Shown in pieces: positions 1 through 7,079 of a DNA stretch of 8,818 nt. How positions within the stretch are numbered: position 1 is the first letter of the stretch; every line of letters starts with the position of its first letter. The notes below the pieces were generated by a model. The model ran no database searches and was not told where the DNA came from. It was given only the letters and a program-made list of their open reading frames with translations. A program made the translations under genes and the position numbers. The DNA comes from Methanosarcinales archaeon (GTDB lineage Archaea > Halobacteriota > Methanosarcinia > Methanosarcinales > Methanogasteraceae), in contig DTYY01000349.1 in NCBI GenBank assembly GCA_012961645.1, positions 1 through 8,818 of the forward strand, written 5' to 3'.

Positions 1-481
1 ATTCGTCAACGCATCTGCTCGAGTCCACGACGTCATAGATGTCGCTATACCTGTTGTCAGGAACGTAGTATCGTTCGAGCGATTTCGGAACGATGCGTGC
101 CATGGTCGGTTCGATGAGAAGATCCATTCCTGATATGTTTGCTATGACCCACGCGTGATCTCCGGTATTATTTCTGTATTCAAACCCGCCAAAAGAGATG
201 TCATGCGGCTGGTTGTGCTCTCCTGTGACGATCATCGCATCAACACCGTGTCCTTCGAGATACCACTCGATGAGCGCAGCCATCTCAGAGCAATCGAAAT
301 AATTCTCCTGATATGCATCCTCGAGGAGCGGCAGAGTCTGTCTCAGCCCGGCTTCGCTTGTGACGTTCGATCCGATAGCCCGATAGTACGGATCAGGTAT
401 CTCGCGGACCGGGTCAAAGAGCTCATAGAGTGCGAATAAAGCCGATGAAACGATGATGACTGCGACGATCCATTTCTTCAA
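1..481 (-). CDS. Transglutaminase-like exported protein (3' end beyond window)
   Basis: This open frame is preserved to the window edge (160 codons visible) and is entered from a TTG start at 481-479. The TTG has a GGGGGT ribosome-binding stretch at 496-491, nine bases upstream; no ATG occurs near the start. The N-terminus is Lys-Lys-Trp followed by a single hydrophobic segment (about residues 4-19), so the protein is exported or anchored with its domain outside. Visible transglutaminase-like signatures are the FDCSEMAALIEWYL segment with putative nucleophile Cys64, the GDHAWV segment with His109, and the LLIEPT segment with Glu124 as a possible third acidic residue. This Cys/His/acid layout is typical of archaeal transglutaminase/protease-like proteins. 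The gene starts 21 bases after the ccdA stop and is probably co-transcribed with it. The substrate is unknown, and it could be a peptidase or cross-linking enzyme, or inactive. The domain call is fairly sure; the function is not. Confidence 0.8.
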   Translation of the reverse strand, partial: MKKWIVAVIIVSSALFALYELFDPVREIPDPYYRAIGSNVTSEAGLRQTLPLLEDAYQENYFDCSEMAALIEWYLEGHGVDAMIVTGEHNQPHDISFGGFEYRNNTGDHAWVIANISGMDLLIEPTMARIVPKSLERYYVPDNRYSDIYDVVDSSRCVDE

Positions 482-490
482 TCCTTTTCG

Positions 491-496
491 ACCCCC
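491..496 (-). promoter_or_regulatory. Ribosome-binding site for the TTG-started transglutaminase-like gene
   Basis: GGGGGT read on the minus strand lies nine bases before TTG 481-479. It decides the start, because the frame between the ccdA stop (505-503) and the hydrophobic N-terminus contains no ATG or GTG and only this TTG. Confidence 0.5.
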
Positions 497-502
497 AAAT
501 GT

Positions 503-1177
503 TCAGATCAGGTGCGCGGTACTTGCGACCCACCTACAGAAAGCCTCGTATACCCCCAGCACCATTCCGAGCCCGACCATGATCAGCACACACCCGGCAA
601 TTCTTCTGATGAGCAGACTGTGCCGCGATATCGCCCTGATGCGCCCGGTCGATGCGCTGGTAAGATACGCCACCCCGAGCATCGGGATGCCGAGCCCGAG
701 TGAGTAGACAAAGAGCAGCATGCCCCCATACAGGATGTCGCCATCGAGCGCAACCATCGCCAGGACACTCCCGAGTATCGGACCGACGCACGGGATCCAG
801 ACGATGCCAAGTGACAGTCCGAGCAACAGACCCCCAAACAGACCCTCGCGGGGCATATTTTGCGGAGCAAGCGTCCCAAATCTATCAAAGATCGGAATAT
901 CGAAGATCATGACCAGCCCAAGCAAGATGATAATAATTTCGGCGGCAGTTTCCATGTATACAAGATATCCGTGAACAACCGAGCCAAATGCGGATGTTAT
1001 CACGCCCATCGTCGTAAAGGAGATGCATAAACCCGATACAATCGCTATGGGTCGCAGTTTCCCTGTTTCAGCAGAGTATGCCATGATTGCGGGCAGCAGC
1101 GGAAGTACGCACGGTGACAGCACGCTTGCGATTCCCGCGCCAAGTGCGATGAGCAGAGATATCTGAGACTCGACCAT
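503..1177 (-). CDS. ccdA: CcdA, transmembrane thiol-disulfide reductant conduit for cytochrome c biogenesis
   Basis: This 224-residue polytopic membrane protein has a typical size for the CcdA branch of the DsbD/CcdA family. Two diagnostic Cys-Pro motifs are seen: LSPCVLPLLPA in the first helix (Cys23) and WIPCVGPILG in the fourth (Cys130). These form the cysteine pair that passes electrons from cytoplasmic thioredoxin to an outward-facing thioredoxin-like partner. About six hydrophobic segments are visible, with the family's pseudo-twofold arrangement. In cytochrome c maturation this keeps the CxxCH thiols of apocytochromes reduced for haem attachment, which fits the multihaem cytochromes encoded 5-6 kb away. 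ATG 1177 is chosen because the protein begins directly at helix 1. It has no Shine-Dalgarno sequence, and a TATA-like element about 25-30 bases upstream suggests a leaderless or near-leaderless transcript. The transglutaminase-like gene follows closely. No CcdB/ResB or CcmF-type partner is present in the window. Confidence 0.93.
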   Translation of the reverse strand: MVESQISLLIALGAGIASVLSPCVLPLLPAIMAYSAETGKLRPIAIVSGLCISFTTMGVITSAFGSVVHGYLVYMETAAEIIIILLGLVMIFDIPIFDRFGTLAPQNMPREGLFGGLLLGLSLGIVWIPCVGPILGSVLAMVALDGDILYGGMLLFVYSLGLGIPMLGVAYLTSASTGRIRAISRHSLLIRRIAGCVLIMVGLGMVLGVYEAFCRWVASTAHLI

Positions 1178-1440
1178 GAATTGTATATCGGTGTTGCCGA
1201 CATGTAATACTTATGGGGGTTTCCAGGGTTTTTCTTTCGCTCATGCATTTGAGTCTGTGACATCCGGCGTTTTCGTGAGAGGGGGACTCCTTGATTTTAA
1301 GCATCCGAAAAACACCATGATTTTATCGATTCGAGCACCACGTAATTGCAAAAAACCCCCAGCATGAGCGCAATCGTTCAAGTAGGATGAGTATGAGACC
1401 CCATGACATGAGCAGAGGGAGGTGCAGAAACCCGACTTCC
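1178..1440. other. Divergent intergenic region between ccdA and the MATE gene
   Basis: About 210-263 bases, depending on the MATE start chosen, separate two divergently transcribed genes, so both promoters should lie here. Visible features are the TATA-like element for ccdA near its left edge, AT-rich stretches ATTTTAAG (1292-1299) and GATTTTATC (1319-1327) that could serve the plus-strand gene, and a long-range 9-base inverted repeat, TGGGGGTTT (1214-1222) against AAACCCCCA (1353-1361). I see no convincing small gene. Frames open on either strand here run into ccdA out of phase. Confidence 0.5.
1202..1211 (-). promoter_or_regulatory. TATA-like element for ccdA
   Basis: On the minus strand this reads AAGTATTACAT. 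It is centred about 30 bases before ATG 1177, the distance expected if transcription starts at or just before the start codon. The lack of a ribosome-binding site in front of the ATG agrees with a leaderless mRNA. The match is by eye only. Confidence 0.3.
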
Positions 1441-2841
1441 ATGACAAAGTCCTCTCTTGAACCATCGGCTGGCAGCGGGACCAACGGTGTTAAAACACTC
1501 TTTGGCGATCCCAAAAAAGCCATCATAAAACTGTCGATACCGATGATGGTGGCGATGTCGGTGCAGACGATCTACAATATTGTTGATGCGTTCTGGGTCT
1601 CGGGTCTTGGTGCTGACGCCCTTGCTGCGATGGGCTTTGTATTCCCGTTCTTCTTCGTCATCATGTCGCTCTCCAACGGGCTGGGCATCGGCGGTGGAGC
1701 TGCCATATCTCGCAGGATCGGTGCCAAGGACAAGCCGGGTGCAGACAACGTAGCGGTTCATACAATCGTTATTATGGTGATGATTGCGGTCGGTTTTTCT
1801 GTGCCGTTCTTTCTCCTTGCCAGAGACATCTTTGTTCTGATGGGGGCTTGTGGAACAACCGAGATGGTGGTTGCGTACGCCCGGATCATTTTTGCGGGGA
1901 GCATAATTATATTTTTCACCAATGTAGCAGGTGCCATACTGCGTAGCGAGGGCGACGCAAAGCGGGCTATGTATGTCATGGTGCTTGGTGCAGGTCTGAA
2001 TATCGTGCTGGACCCGATCTTCATATACACGCTTGGCATGGGCATAGAGGGTGCTGCATGGGCCACACTCGTATCACTGGGCGTTTCATCAGTTATCATG
2101 TCAAACTGGCTGTTCTTCAGGAAGGATACGTATGTAGCATTCAAATTCAGTGCTTTCGGATTCGATGGAGGAATCATCAGGGATATCTTCAGAGTTGGTC
2201 TGCCAGCTTCGGTGCAACAGCTTTCTATGGCGATTACGACATTGATAATGACGGTTATAATCGTGATGGTCAGCAACACCGATGGGGTGGCTATCTATTC
2301 AGTGGGATGGCGTGTTGCAACCATCGCAATCGCCCCATTAATCGGCATCGCTACGGCAGTCATATCGGTAACCGGGGCTGCTTTTGGGAAACAATCATTT
2401 GAGGGAGTGAAGATTGCCCATATCTATGCAACAAAGATTGGTCTGGTCATAGAAACGATTATTGCAGCTGCAACATTCGCTGTTGCCCCCGGTGTATCAG
2501 CGATCTTCACACAGGCGGAAGGGGCGGCGCACATCGCCACAGATCTTACAACATTCCTCAGAATAATATGCATCTTCTATCCAACCGTTTCGCTTGGAAT
2601 GATGTCATCATCGCTGTTTCAGGGCGTAGGGAATGGGATGGATGCGTTGATCGCAACGATTCTGCGAACGCTCGTCTTGACGCCGATTTTTGCAATTTTG
2701 TTCGCTTTCAATCTGGAAATGGGGCTGACCGGTATCTAGTGGGGTCTGGTTGCAGGAAACGTCATCGGATCGATGGTAGCTTTTGTGTGGGCAAGGCTCT
2801 ATGTGAGCAGGCTGATAAAAACAAAAAAAGTATTTATTTGA
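1441..2841 (+). CDS. MATE family multidrug/Na+ efflux protein with an in-frame UAG codon
   Basis: The frame encodes two MatE halves, about twelve membrane helices in all, in the outward-facing exporter family that moves drugs or metabolites against Na+ or H+. Recognisable pieces are NIVDAFWVSGLG (Asp49), the Gly-rich GLGIGGGAAISRRIGA, RSEGDAKRAM, GLNIVLDPIF and, in the second half, SLFQGVGNGMDA. Codon 433 is TAG (2737-2739), in the sequence GLTGI-TAG-WGLVAG. The same frame then continues for 33 codons to TGA 2839-2841 and spells a good final helix with basic ends. Reading through gives 466 residues, normal for the family; stopping at TAG gives 432 and loses helix 12. Homologues often have a Trp-Trp pair at this place, so TGG-to-TAG mutation, sequencing error, or decoding of UAG as pyrrolysine are all possible. 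The start is uncertain: ATG 1441 fits family length, with GGGAGGTG at 1417-1424 rather far upstream. In-frame ATGs at 1387, 1393 and 1408 add up to 18 unconserved-looking residues. Confidence 0.85.
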
Positions 2842-2859
2842 GCTCATTGAACCGATATG

Positions 2860-2868
2860 ATTATATAT
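2860..2868 (+). promoter_or_regulatory. TATA box for the sensor kinase operon
   Basis: ATTATATAT lies about 50 bases before the kinase ATG in a 75-base gap. Transcription would start near 2890-2895, leaving a leader of about 25 bases that includes the ribosome-binding site. It is the strongest TATA match in this gap. Confidence 0.5.
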
Positions 2869-2902
2869 CAACATCACAGATATGAGAGTGCCTGAGGTGT
2901 AT

Positions 2903-2909
2903 AGAGGCG
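2903..2909 (+). promoter_or_regulatory. Ribosome-binding site of the sensor kinase gene
   Basis: AGAGGCG precedes ATG 2917 by seven bases (core GAGG at 2904-2907, nine bases away). A second weaker candidate, TGAGGTG, lies at 2893-2899. Together with the TATA box these support the start at 2917. Confidence 0.45.
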
Positions 2910-2916
2910 AACCAGC

Positions 2917-5625
2917 ATGAAAGATATCAGGAGGGTGTTTGGGGGAAGCGCGGAATGGTACAAGATTGTCACAATGGTGATTTTGCTTGCCGGTTGCTGT
3001 ATAATCACATACTACTTCCATGTGGTGATCAGAACCGGCGTTGTATTCAGCCATCTCTTTTATATCCCGATAATCCTTGCAGCCCTGTGGTGGAGGGTTA
3101 AAGGTCTCTTCGTGGCTATGTTCCTGGCTGCACTTCTGATCTTCAGCCACATTTTCGTGAGACCGGATGTAACAACCAGTATCGATTTTATCAGAGCCCC
3201 TATGCTCATAATCGTCTCCATGGCAACTATTGTTCTGGGGGAGAGGGTTGTGCGTGCAGAGCATCAGGCTCACTTAAGCAGCATCTTCAAAACCATCAAA
3301 GATGTCAACCATCTGGTCGTGACCACGAAGGATCGGGACCGCCTGCTCAGAGCGGTATGTGATACCGTGGTCAAGGAAGAGAGGTTCTGCGCCTCGTGCA
3401 TCGCGTGTTTCAACGGTGATTCATTCGTATCGGTTGCAAACTCCTGCTCTGATGATGGTATCTCCCGTTTCTGTGAGAGTATGGTCAGCAGTGACCCCCC
3501 CAGATGTGTCAGGGACGTGCTTGCCAGAGAAGACCTGGTTAAGGTCATGAACAGGCCCGAAGATTGCGTGGGTTGCCCTTTCGAGAGTGTCTGTGCCGGC
3601 AGTGATGTTGCGGTCGCTCGCATCGAACACGCCGCCGAGCGCTTCGGGTTGCTCGCCATAATATTTTTGCCCGGTGTCATAGTCAGGAGTGGAGAGAGGG
3701 AACTACTGAAAGAGGTAGCAAGCAACATAGCGATCGCTCTTGACAATATGGAACTGGAAGAGAAGCGTAAAAAGACTGAGGAGGCGTTGCAGGAGAGTGA
3801 AGCTGTATACAGAGCGGTCTTTGAGAACACAGTCGACGGAATTGCCATATATGAGGCTGCGGATGATGGAAGAGACTTCATCTTCGCTGATGTCAACAGA
3901 GGGAGTGAAACGATCGATGATATAAGGCGCGAAGAGGTGATCGGAAGAAGCGTTCTTGAGGTGTTTCCGGGTGTTGCAGATTTCGGGCTCTTTGAGGTCT
4001 TCCGGAGGGTATGGGCGACCGGTATGCCCGAGCACCATCCGATCAGCATGTACAAGGATGACAGGATTGCTGGATGGAGAGAGCATTTTGTTTACAAACT
4101 ACCTTCTGGAGAGATTGTTGCAGTTTATCACGATGAAACCGATCGTAGAATCGCAGAAGAAGCGATTAAAAGGTCAGAAAGGCAGTTAAGAGAGACGAAA
4201 GAGTATCTAACAAATGTTATCGAGAGTTCTGCTGATGCGATCGTGGTTGTGGATATGGACGGGATCGTGCGTGACTGGAATGCAGGGGCAGAAGCATACA
4301 TGGGCTACACAGCGGGTGAGGTGCTCGGAACGCACAACAGAAGGTTCTTTGAAGATTCAGAAGAAGCCGACCGGATAATGGAGATGGTGAAGAGAGAAGG
4401 GAAGATCAGACACCACAGAGCGATTGTGATCAGGAAGGACGGAACACCGGTCCATATCAGCATGTCTGTGGCGCTTTTGAAGGACAAGGATGGTTTGCCG
4501 ATCGGTACGGTCAGAATGAGCAGAGATATCACGAAAGAGGTGGAATTTGAGGAAAAAATAAAGGAAGAGCGGGATAATCTGAATTCGATGTTTGAAGCGA
4601 TGAGCGATGGGGTGTATGTGGTATCAGGCGACTACCAGATAGAGTTTATGAACAAGGTCATGATCACAGCGTTCGGGGACCAGATAGGCAACACCTGCTA
4701 CGAAGTCTTCCATGGTCGAGAAGAGCCCTGTCCGCTCTGCAAGAATCAGAAGGTGCTTAAAGGAGAGACTGTGTGGTGGGAATGGCACTCCCGCAATATT
4801 GGTAAGACGTACGATCTTATTGAGACGCCTCTTAGGAATATCGACGGTACTGTATCGAAATTGACGCTATTCAGGGACATTACCAGACACAAAATGGCAG
4901 AGAAACGCATCGAGGACGAATATCACCGCGCAGAATTTTATACTGATATCATGGGGCACGATATCAACAACGTGAATCAGGTCACGATCGGCTATCTCGA
5001 TCTCATGTTGCAGATGCCTGATTTCCCTGATAAGTTCAAGAAACATATCCAGACCGCACTCAAACATGCCAGGAAGAGCGCAGCCCTCATATCCAACGTG
5101 AAAACGCTCTCAAGAGTTCAATCGGGCGAGATCGAACTGAATGAAATTGACATCTACCCGGCGTTTGTAAGCGCTGCCGAAGACGCAAAATCAGCGACAA
5201 AGAAAGTCGTAATCAATTCTACCATAACTGAGGGGAAGTATTTCATCATGGGCAACGATCTGCTCTTTGATGTCTTTGCAAATCTCCTGAACAACGCGGT
5301 CAAGTTCGACGCACACGATATCGTTGAGATCGACGTCGACATCGGTTCGTCAGACGATGGCGGGCAGTGGCAGATCGAGGTTGCGGATCACGGGCACGGC
5401 ATAAGCGACGAGTACAAAGACGCGATATTCAACCGTCTGGAACGGGCTGGTGAGAGCAGTCAGGGATCAGGACTCGGGCTCACCATCGTGAAAAACGTTG
5501 TTGAGAGTTATGGTGGGACTGTATGGGTCGAAGATAGGGTCAGGGGCGATCGGACGTCTGGGAGCAAGTTCGTTATAATTCTTCCTAAAGGGGCACGCCA
5601 TGGCAACGATATTCATAGTGGATGA
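2917..5625 (+). CDS. Membrane sensor histidine kinase: 4TM-GAF-PAS-PAS-PAS-HisKA-HATPase
   Basis: The protein has 902 residues. Residues about 17-108 hold four membrane segments, including the HLFYIPIILAALWW signature seen in many archaeal and bacterial sensors. A GAF-like domain follows (about 125-280). It and the residues just before it carry ten cysteines between 148 and 226, including C158-x2-C161-x2-C164 and C217-x2-C220-P-x4-C226. PAS domains lie at about 290-418, 427-545 and 553-665. The third has C594-x10-C605-x2-C608 (CYEVFH...CPLC), a known archaeal PAS variant. The DHp helix has the MGHDINN motif with phospho-acceptor His681. The catalytic domain shows the N box NLLNNAVK (789-796), the G1 box DHGHG (824-828) and the G2 box GSGLGL (850-855), so it should be an active kinase. 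It overlaps the response regulator by 26 bases, making this an evident two-component pair. The ligand is unknown; the cysteines suggest a redox, haem or metal/Fe-S input, which is inference. Confidence 0.95.
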   Translation: MKDIRRVFGGSAEWYKIVTMVILLAGCCIITYYFHVVIRTGVVFSHLFYIPIILAALWWRVKGLFVAMFLAALLIFSHIFVRPDVTTSIDFIRAPMLIIVSMATIVLGERVVRAEHQAHLSSIFKTIKDVNHLVVTTKDRDRLLRAVCDTVVKEERFCASCIACFNGDSFVSVANSCSDDGISRFCESMVSSDPPRCVRDVLAREDLVKVMNRPEDCVGCPFESVCAGSDVAVARIEHAAERFGLLAIIFLPGVIVRSGERELLKEVASNIAIALDNMELEEKRKKTEEALQESEAVYRAVFENTVDGIAIYEAADDGRDFIFADVNRGSETIDDIRREEVIGRSVLEVFPGVADFGLFEVFRRVWATGMPEHHPISMYKDDRIAGWREHFVYKLPSGEIVAVYHDETDRRIAEEAIKRSERQLRETKEYLTNVIESSADAIVVVDMDGIVRDWNAGAEAYMGYTAGEVLGTHNRRFFEDSEEADRIMEMVKREGKIRHHRAIVIRKDGTPVHISMSVALLKDKDGLPIGTVRMSRDITKEVEFEEKIKEERDNLNSMFEAMSDGVYVVSGDYQIEFMNKVMITAFGDQIGNTCYEVFHGREEPCPLCKNQKVLKGETVWWEWHSRNIGKTYDLIETPLRNIDGTVSKLTLFRDITRHKMAEKRIEDEYHRAEFYTDIMGHDINNVNQVTIGYLDLMLQMPDFPDKFKKHIQTALKHARKSAALISNVKTLSRVQSGEIELNEIDIYPAFVSAAEDAKSATKKVVINSTITEGKYFIMGNDLLFDVFANLLNNAVKFDAHDIVEIDVDIGSSDDGGQWQIEVADHGHGISDEYKDAIFNRLERAGESSQGSGLGLTIVKNVVESYGGTVWVEDRVRGDRTSGSKFVIILPKGARHGNDIHSG
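5587..5593 (+). promoter_or_regulatory. Ribosome-binding site of the response regulator, inside the kinase gene
   Basis: AAAGGGG-like sequence (5587-5594) within the kinase C-terminal codons precedes ATG 5600 by about six bases. It supports independent initiation of the receiver protein from the shared mRNA. Confidence 0.6.
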
Positions 5626-5974
5626 TGAGCCCGCGCTCCACGAACTGTACGGCGAGTTTCTTGAGATGCGCGGGCATAAAATCGTTGCAAACGCCTATGA
5701 TGGCGATGAGGCGGTTGAAATGTTCAAATCGATGGATACGCCACCAGAGATCGTGATCATGGATCACCGGATGCCGAATAAGAATGGAATCAAGGCCACC
5801 AGAGAGATACTGGAGATCAACTCAAATACAAAAATCATACTCGCAAGCGCCGATGATGCGGTCAAGAGCAGTGCGCTTAAGTCCGGTGCATGCCGATTTA
5901 TGCTAAAACCATTCGATGTGGAGAATCTCCTGGCAGAGATCAAAGAGATGATCGAGGCTTCGAGTTTTAGATGA
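5600..5974 (+). CDS. Single-domain response regulator (CheY-like receiver)
   Basis: This 124-residue protein consists of one receiver domain and nothing else. The acidic pair Asp8-Asp9 (IVDDE), phospho-acceptor Asp55 (IVIMDHRMP), Ser83 (ILASAD) and Lys103 (LKPF) are all in the expected places, so phosphorylation by the upstream kinase should be possible. There is no DNA-binding or enzymatic output domain. It must act through protein contacts or as a phosphorelay intermediate, as is common for archaeal stand-alone receivers. ATG 5600 lies 26 bases inside the kinase gene and is preceded by its own ribosome-binding site, so the two are translationally coupled. Its 3' end overlaps the last 8 bases of the convergent lipoprotein gene. 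Confidence 0.95.
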   Translation: MATIFIVDDEPALHELYGEFLEMRGHKIVANAYDGDEAVEMFKSMDTPPEIVIMDHRMPNKNGIKATREILEINSNTKIILASADDAVKSSALKSGACRFMLKPFDVENLLAEIKEMIEASSFR

Positions 5975-6413
5975 CGATATTCGTCGTGTTCATCGCGATG
6001 CGATCGCCATCCTCGTTATTCACGGCGATGATTACACGCACCTCAGACCCATCAGGCGGCAAGGCTCTCAAGCCGACCGTGATCTCATAGTCTCCTGGAC
6101 CGGTATACGGAACCGATGTCCAGTAGTCGATGCGGTGGTTGGTATAGATCACGTGCACGTACACGCCGGGCAGGTTCGGAGGAATGTCCTTTGGGTATTT
6201 CAGAAGACTGATCTCGCCCACACCCGCGTCAACGGCTGTGATCTGCGGTATCGTATCCTCTCCGAGTGGCACCTCATCGATCGTTGCGCTCACCCGCACG
6301 ACCTTCTTCGTCTTGAAGATGTCGCCTGCATTCATACAGCCATGTACTGAAACAGAAAGCAGCATAACCAACGAAACGACAAAAATAGCATGTTTTAATC
6401 CTTTTCCAGTCAT
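5967..6413 (-). CDS. Small secreted lipoprotein, third gene of the cytochrome operon (function unknown)
   Basis: The protein has 148 residues. The N-terminus has Lys4/Lys7, a hydrophobic core and a lipobox-like VSVHGC, with Cys26 the likely lipidation site, so a membrane-tethered extracellular protein is expected. The mature part (about 122 residues) is rich in Val, Ile, Pro and Gly with alternating beta-strand-like stretches (VRVSATI, GVYVHVIY, GDYEITVGL, EVRVIIAV). This suggests a single beta-sandwich, Ig-like domain; I do not recognise a named family. No haem motif is present and the only Cys is in the lipobox. ATG 6413 is chosen because it gives the full signal sequence; a GGTG stretch lies just upstream. 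The gene begins 24 bases after the stop of the tetrahaem cytochrome and is presumably co-transcribed, so a role in anchoring or contacting the cytochromes at the surface is a reasonable inference. Its 3' end overlaps that of the convergent response regulator by 8 bases. Confidence 0.8.
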   Translation of the reverse strand: MTGKGLKHAIFVVSLVMLLSVSVHGCMNAGDIFKTKKVVRVSATIDEVPLGEDTIPQITAVDAGVGEISLLKYPKDIPPNLPGVYVHVIYTNHRIDYWTSVPYTGPGDYEITVGLRALPPDGSEVRVIIAVNNEDGDRIAMNTTNIVI

Positions 6414-6437
6414 TTATATCACCATTTCAGCATTTAA

Positions 6438-6989
6438 TCAATCATCGTAACCTGTTCTGTTCGTTCCAAGGTCGTCCAATTCGTTCCAACTCACATTGTA
6501 GCCGCTTCCGTCGCAACTCACGATGTAGCTCAGATATGCCATGCGTGTCCGCCTCAGTTCCACATCGGTGTGGGTATGGCAGGCGATACACGCCGCATTC
6601 GGGCGATCTGGCTGAAGATTCATGCTCTCTTCATAGAATCTGGTGTGCACCTCGTCCTCATTTCCCAGTTCATCCGGCACATGCGGATGGCAGTCAACGC
6701 ACCTGATCGATATGGCTGTATGCGGTGTGTCGGCTGGCACATCGAGCCATGTAAGATTGAACGAGATCGGAACGCTGTAATCGAGATCCGTGTTCTGATG
6801 GCAGTCGATGCATGTGATATTTGAATGTGCGCCAGTGGAGGTAAACTCCTCATATATCATTGCATGGCATTTCCTGCAGTTCGAGGGATCGCAGAGACGC
6901 TCACCAAAACCAAGCCCGACAGTTGCAAAGGCAAGGGACATAGCTACAATTCCGGCAGCGATCCAGAGGAACCGTGCACTTATATTCAT
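6438..6989 (-). CDS. Secreted tetrahaem c-type cytochrome
   Basis: The protein has 183 residues. An N-terminal signal or anchor (about 7-29) is followed by four CxxCH haem-binding motifs: CRKCH (38-42), CIDCH (60-64), CVDCH (97-101) and CIACH (134-138). Five further His residues in the mature part (55, 90, 103, 115, 140) could be distal ligands, allowing bis-His coordination. Cys33 and Cys159 lie outside the haem motifs. The last 45 residues have no haem and end in the CD-x-SGYNV-x-WN...DDLGTN module shared with the upstream pentahaem cytochrome, so the two are paralogues. There is no C-terminal membrane helix. Start: the frame is open from ATG 7049, but ATG 6989 has GAGGGA seven bases upstream and begins exactly at a signal sequence, so it is preferred. 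The encoded role is electron transfer outside the cytoplasmic membrane; partners are not identified. Four N-x-S/T sequons suggest surface glycosylation. Confidence 0.92.
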   Translation of the reverse strand: MNISARFLWIAAGIVAMSLAFATVGLGFGERLCDPSNCRKCHAMIYEEFTSTGAHSNITCIDCHQNTDLDYSVPISFNLTWLDVPADTPHTAISIRCVDCHPHVPDELGNEDEVHTRFYEESMNLQPDRPNAACIACHTHTDVELRRTRMAYLSYIVSCDGSGYNVSWNELDDLGTNRTGYDD

Positions 6990-6993
6990 TAAG

Positions 6994-7001
6994 TGTCCCT
7001 C
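6994..7001 (-). promoter_or_regulatory. Ribosome-binding site deciding the tetrahaem cytochrome start
   Basis: GAGGGA on the minus strand, about seven bases before ATG 6989. The alternative in-frame ATGs at 7049 and 7016 lack such a site, and they would place about 20 or 9 extra residues in front of the signal sequence. Confidence 0.6.
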
Positions 7002-7034
7002 GGTACGGATAGACATATATTCTTTTTGGTACCG
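7001..7034 (-). promoter_or_regulatory. Inverted repeat around an AT-rich element before the tetrahaem gene
   Basis: CGGTAC at 7001-7006 and GTACCG at 7029-7034 are perfect inverted arms separated by 22 bases that contain AAAAAGAATATATG on the minus strand. A further TATA-like stretch, TTTAATATA, lies at 7060-7068. The 90-base gap between the two cytochrome genes may thus hold an internal promoter with an operator, or a stem-loop affecting the operon mRNA. Six-base arms can occur by chance, so this is tentative. Confidence 0.3.
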
Positions 7035-7079
7035 ACGTGTAAAGCTCATCAGCCGAAGAATATATTAAAAATAGAATTA

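Noticed and set aside
155..439. Plus-strand 94-codon open frame near the left edge
   Set aside because: It lies antisense to the transglutaminase-like gene, whose Cys/His motifs are clear, and its translation looks like nothing recognisable.
1214..1361. 9-base inverted repeat TGGGGGTTT / AAACCCCCA in the ccdA-MATE gap
   Set aside because: The spacing of about 130 bases and the simple G/T-run composition make it weak evidence for an operator or mobile-element end.
1176..1367. 63-codon plus-strand frame in the divergent intergenic region
   Set aside because: It starts on the ccdA start codon in antisense, has no ribosome-binding site and no recognisable features.
1758..2279. 173-codon minus-strand frame inside the MATE gene
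   Set aside because: It is a shadow of the MATE coding sequence; the plus-strand protein has family motifs throughout.
2608..3273. 221-codon minus-strand frame across the MATE/kinase junction
   Set aside because: It crosses the end of one clear gene, a promoter and the start of another, and its residue composition (His, Asn, Cys rich) is typical of an antisense frame.
3270..4055. 261-codon minus-strand frame inside the kinase
   Set aside because: Its Ser/Leu-rich composition is the usual antisense shadow of the well-defined GAF and PAS region.
6990..7049. Upstream in-frame ATG at 7049 as the start of the tetrahaem cytochrome
   Set aside because: It would put 20 charged residues before the signal sequence and has no ribosome-binding site, while ATG 6989 has GAGGGA at good spacing.
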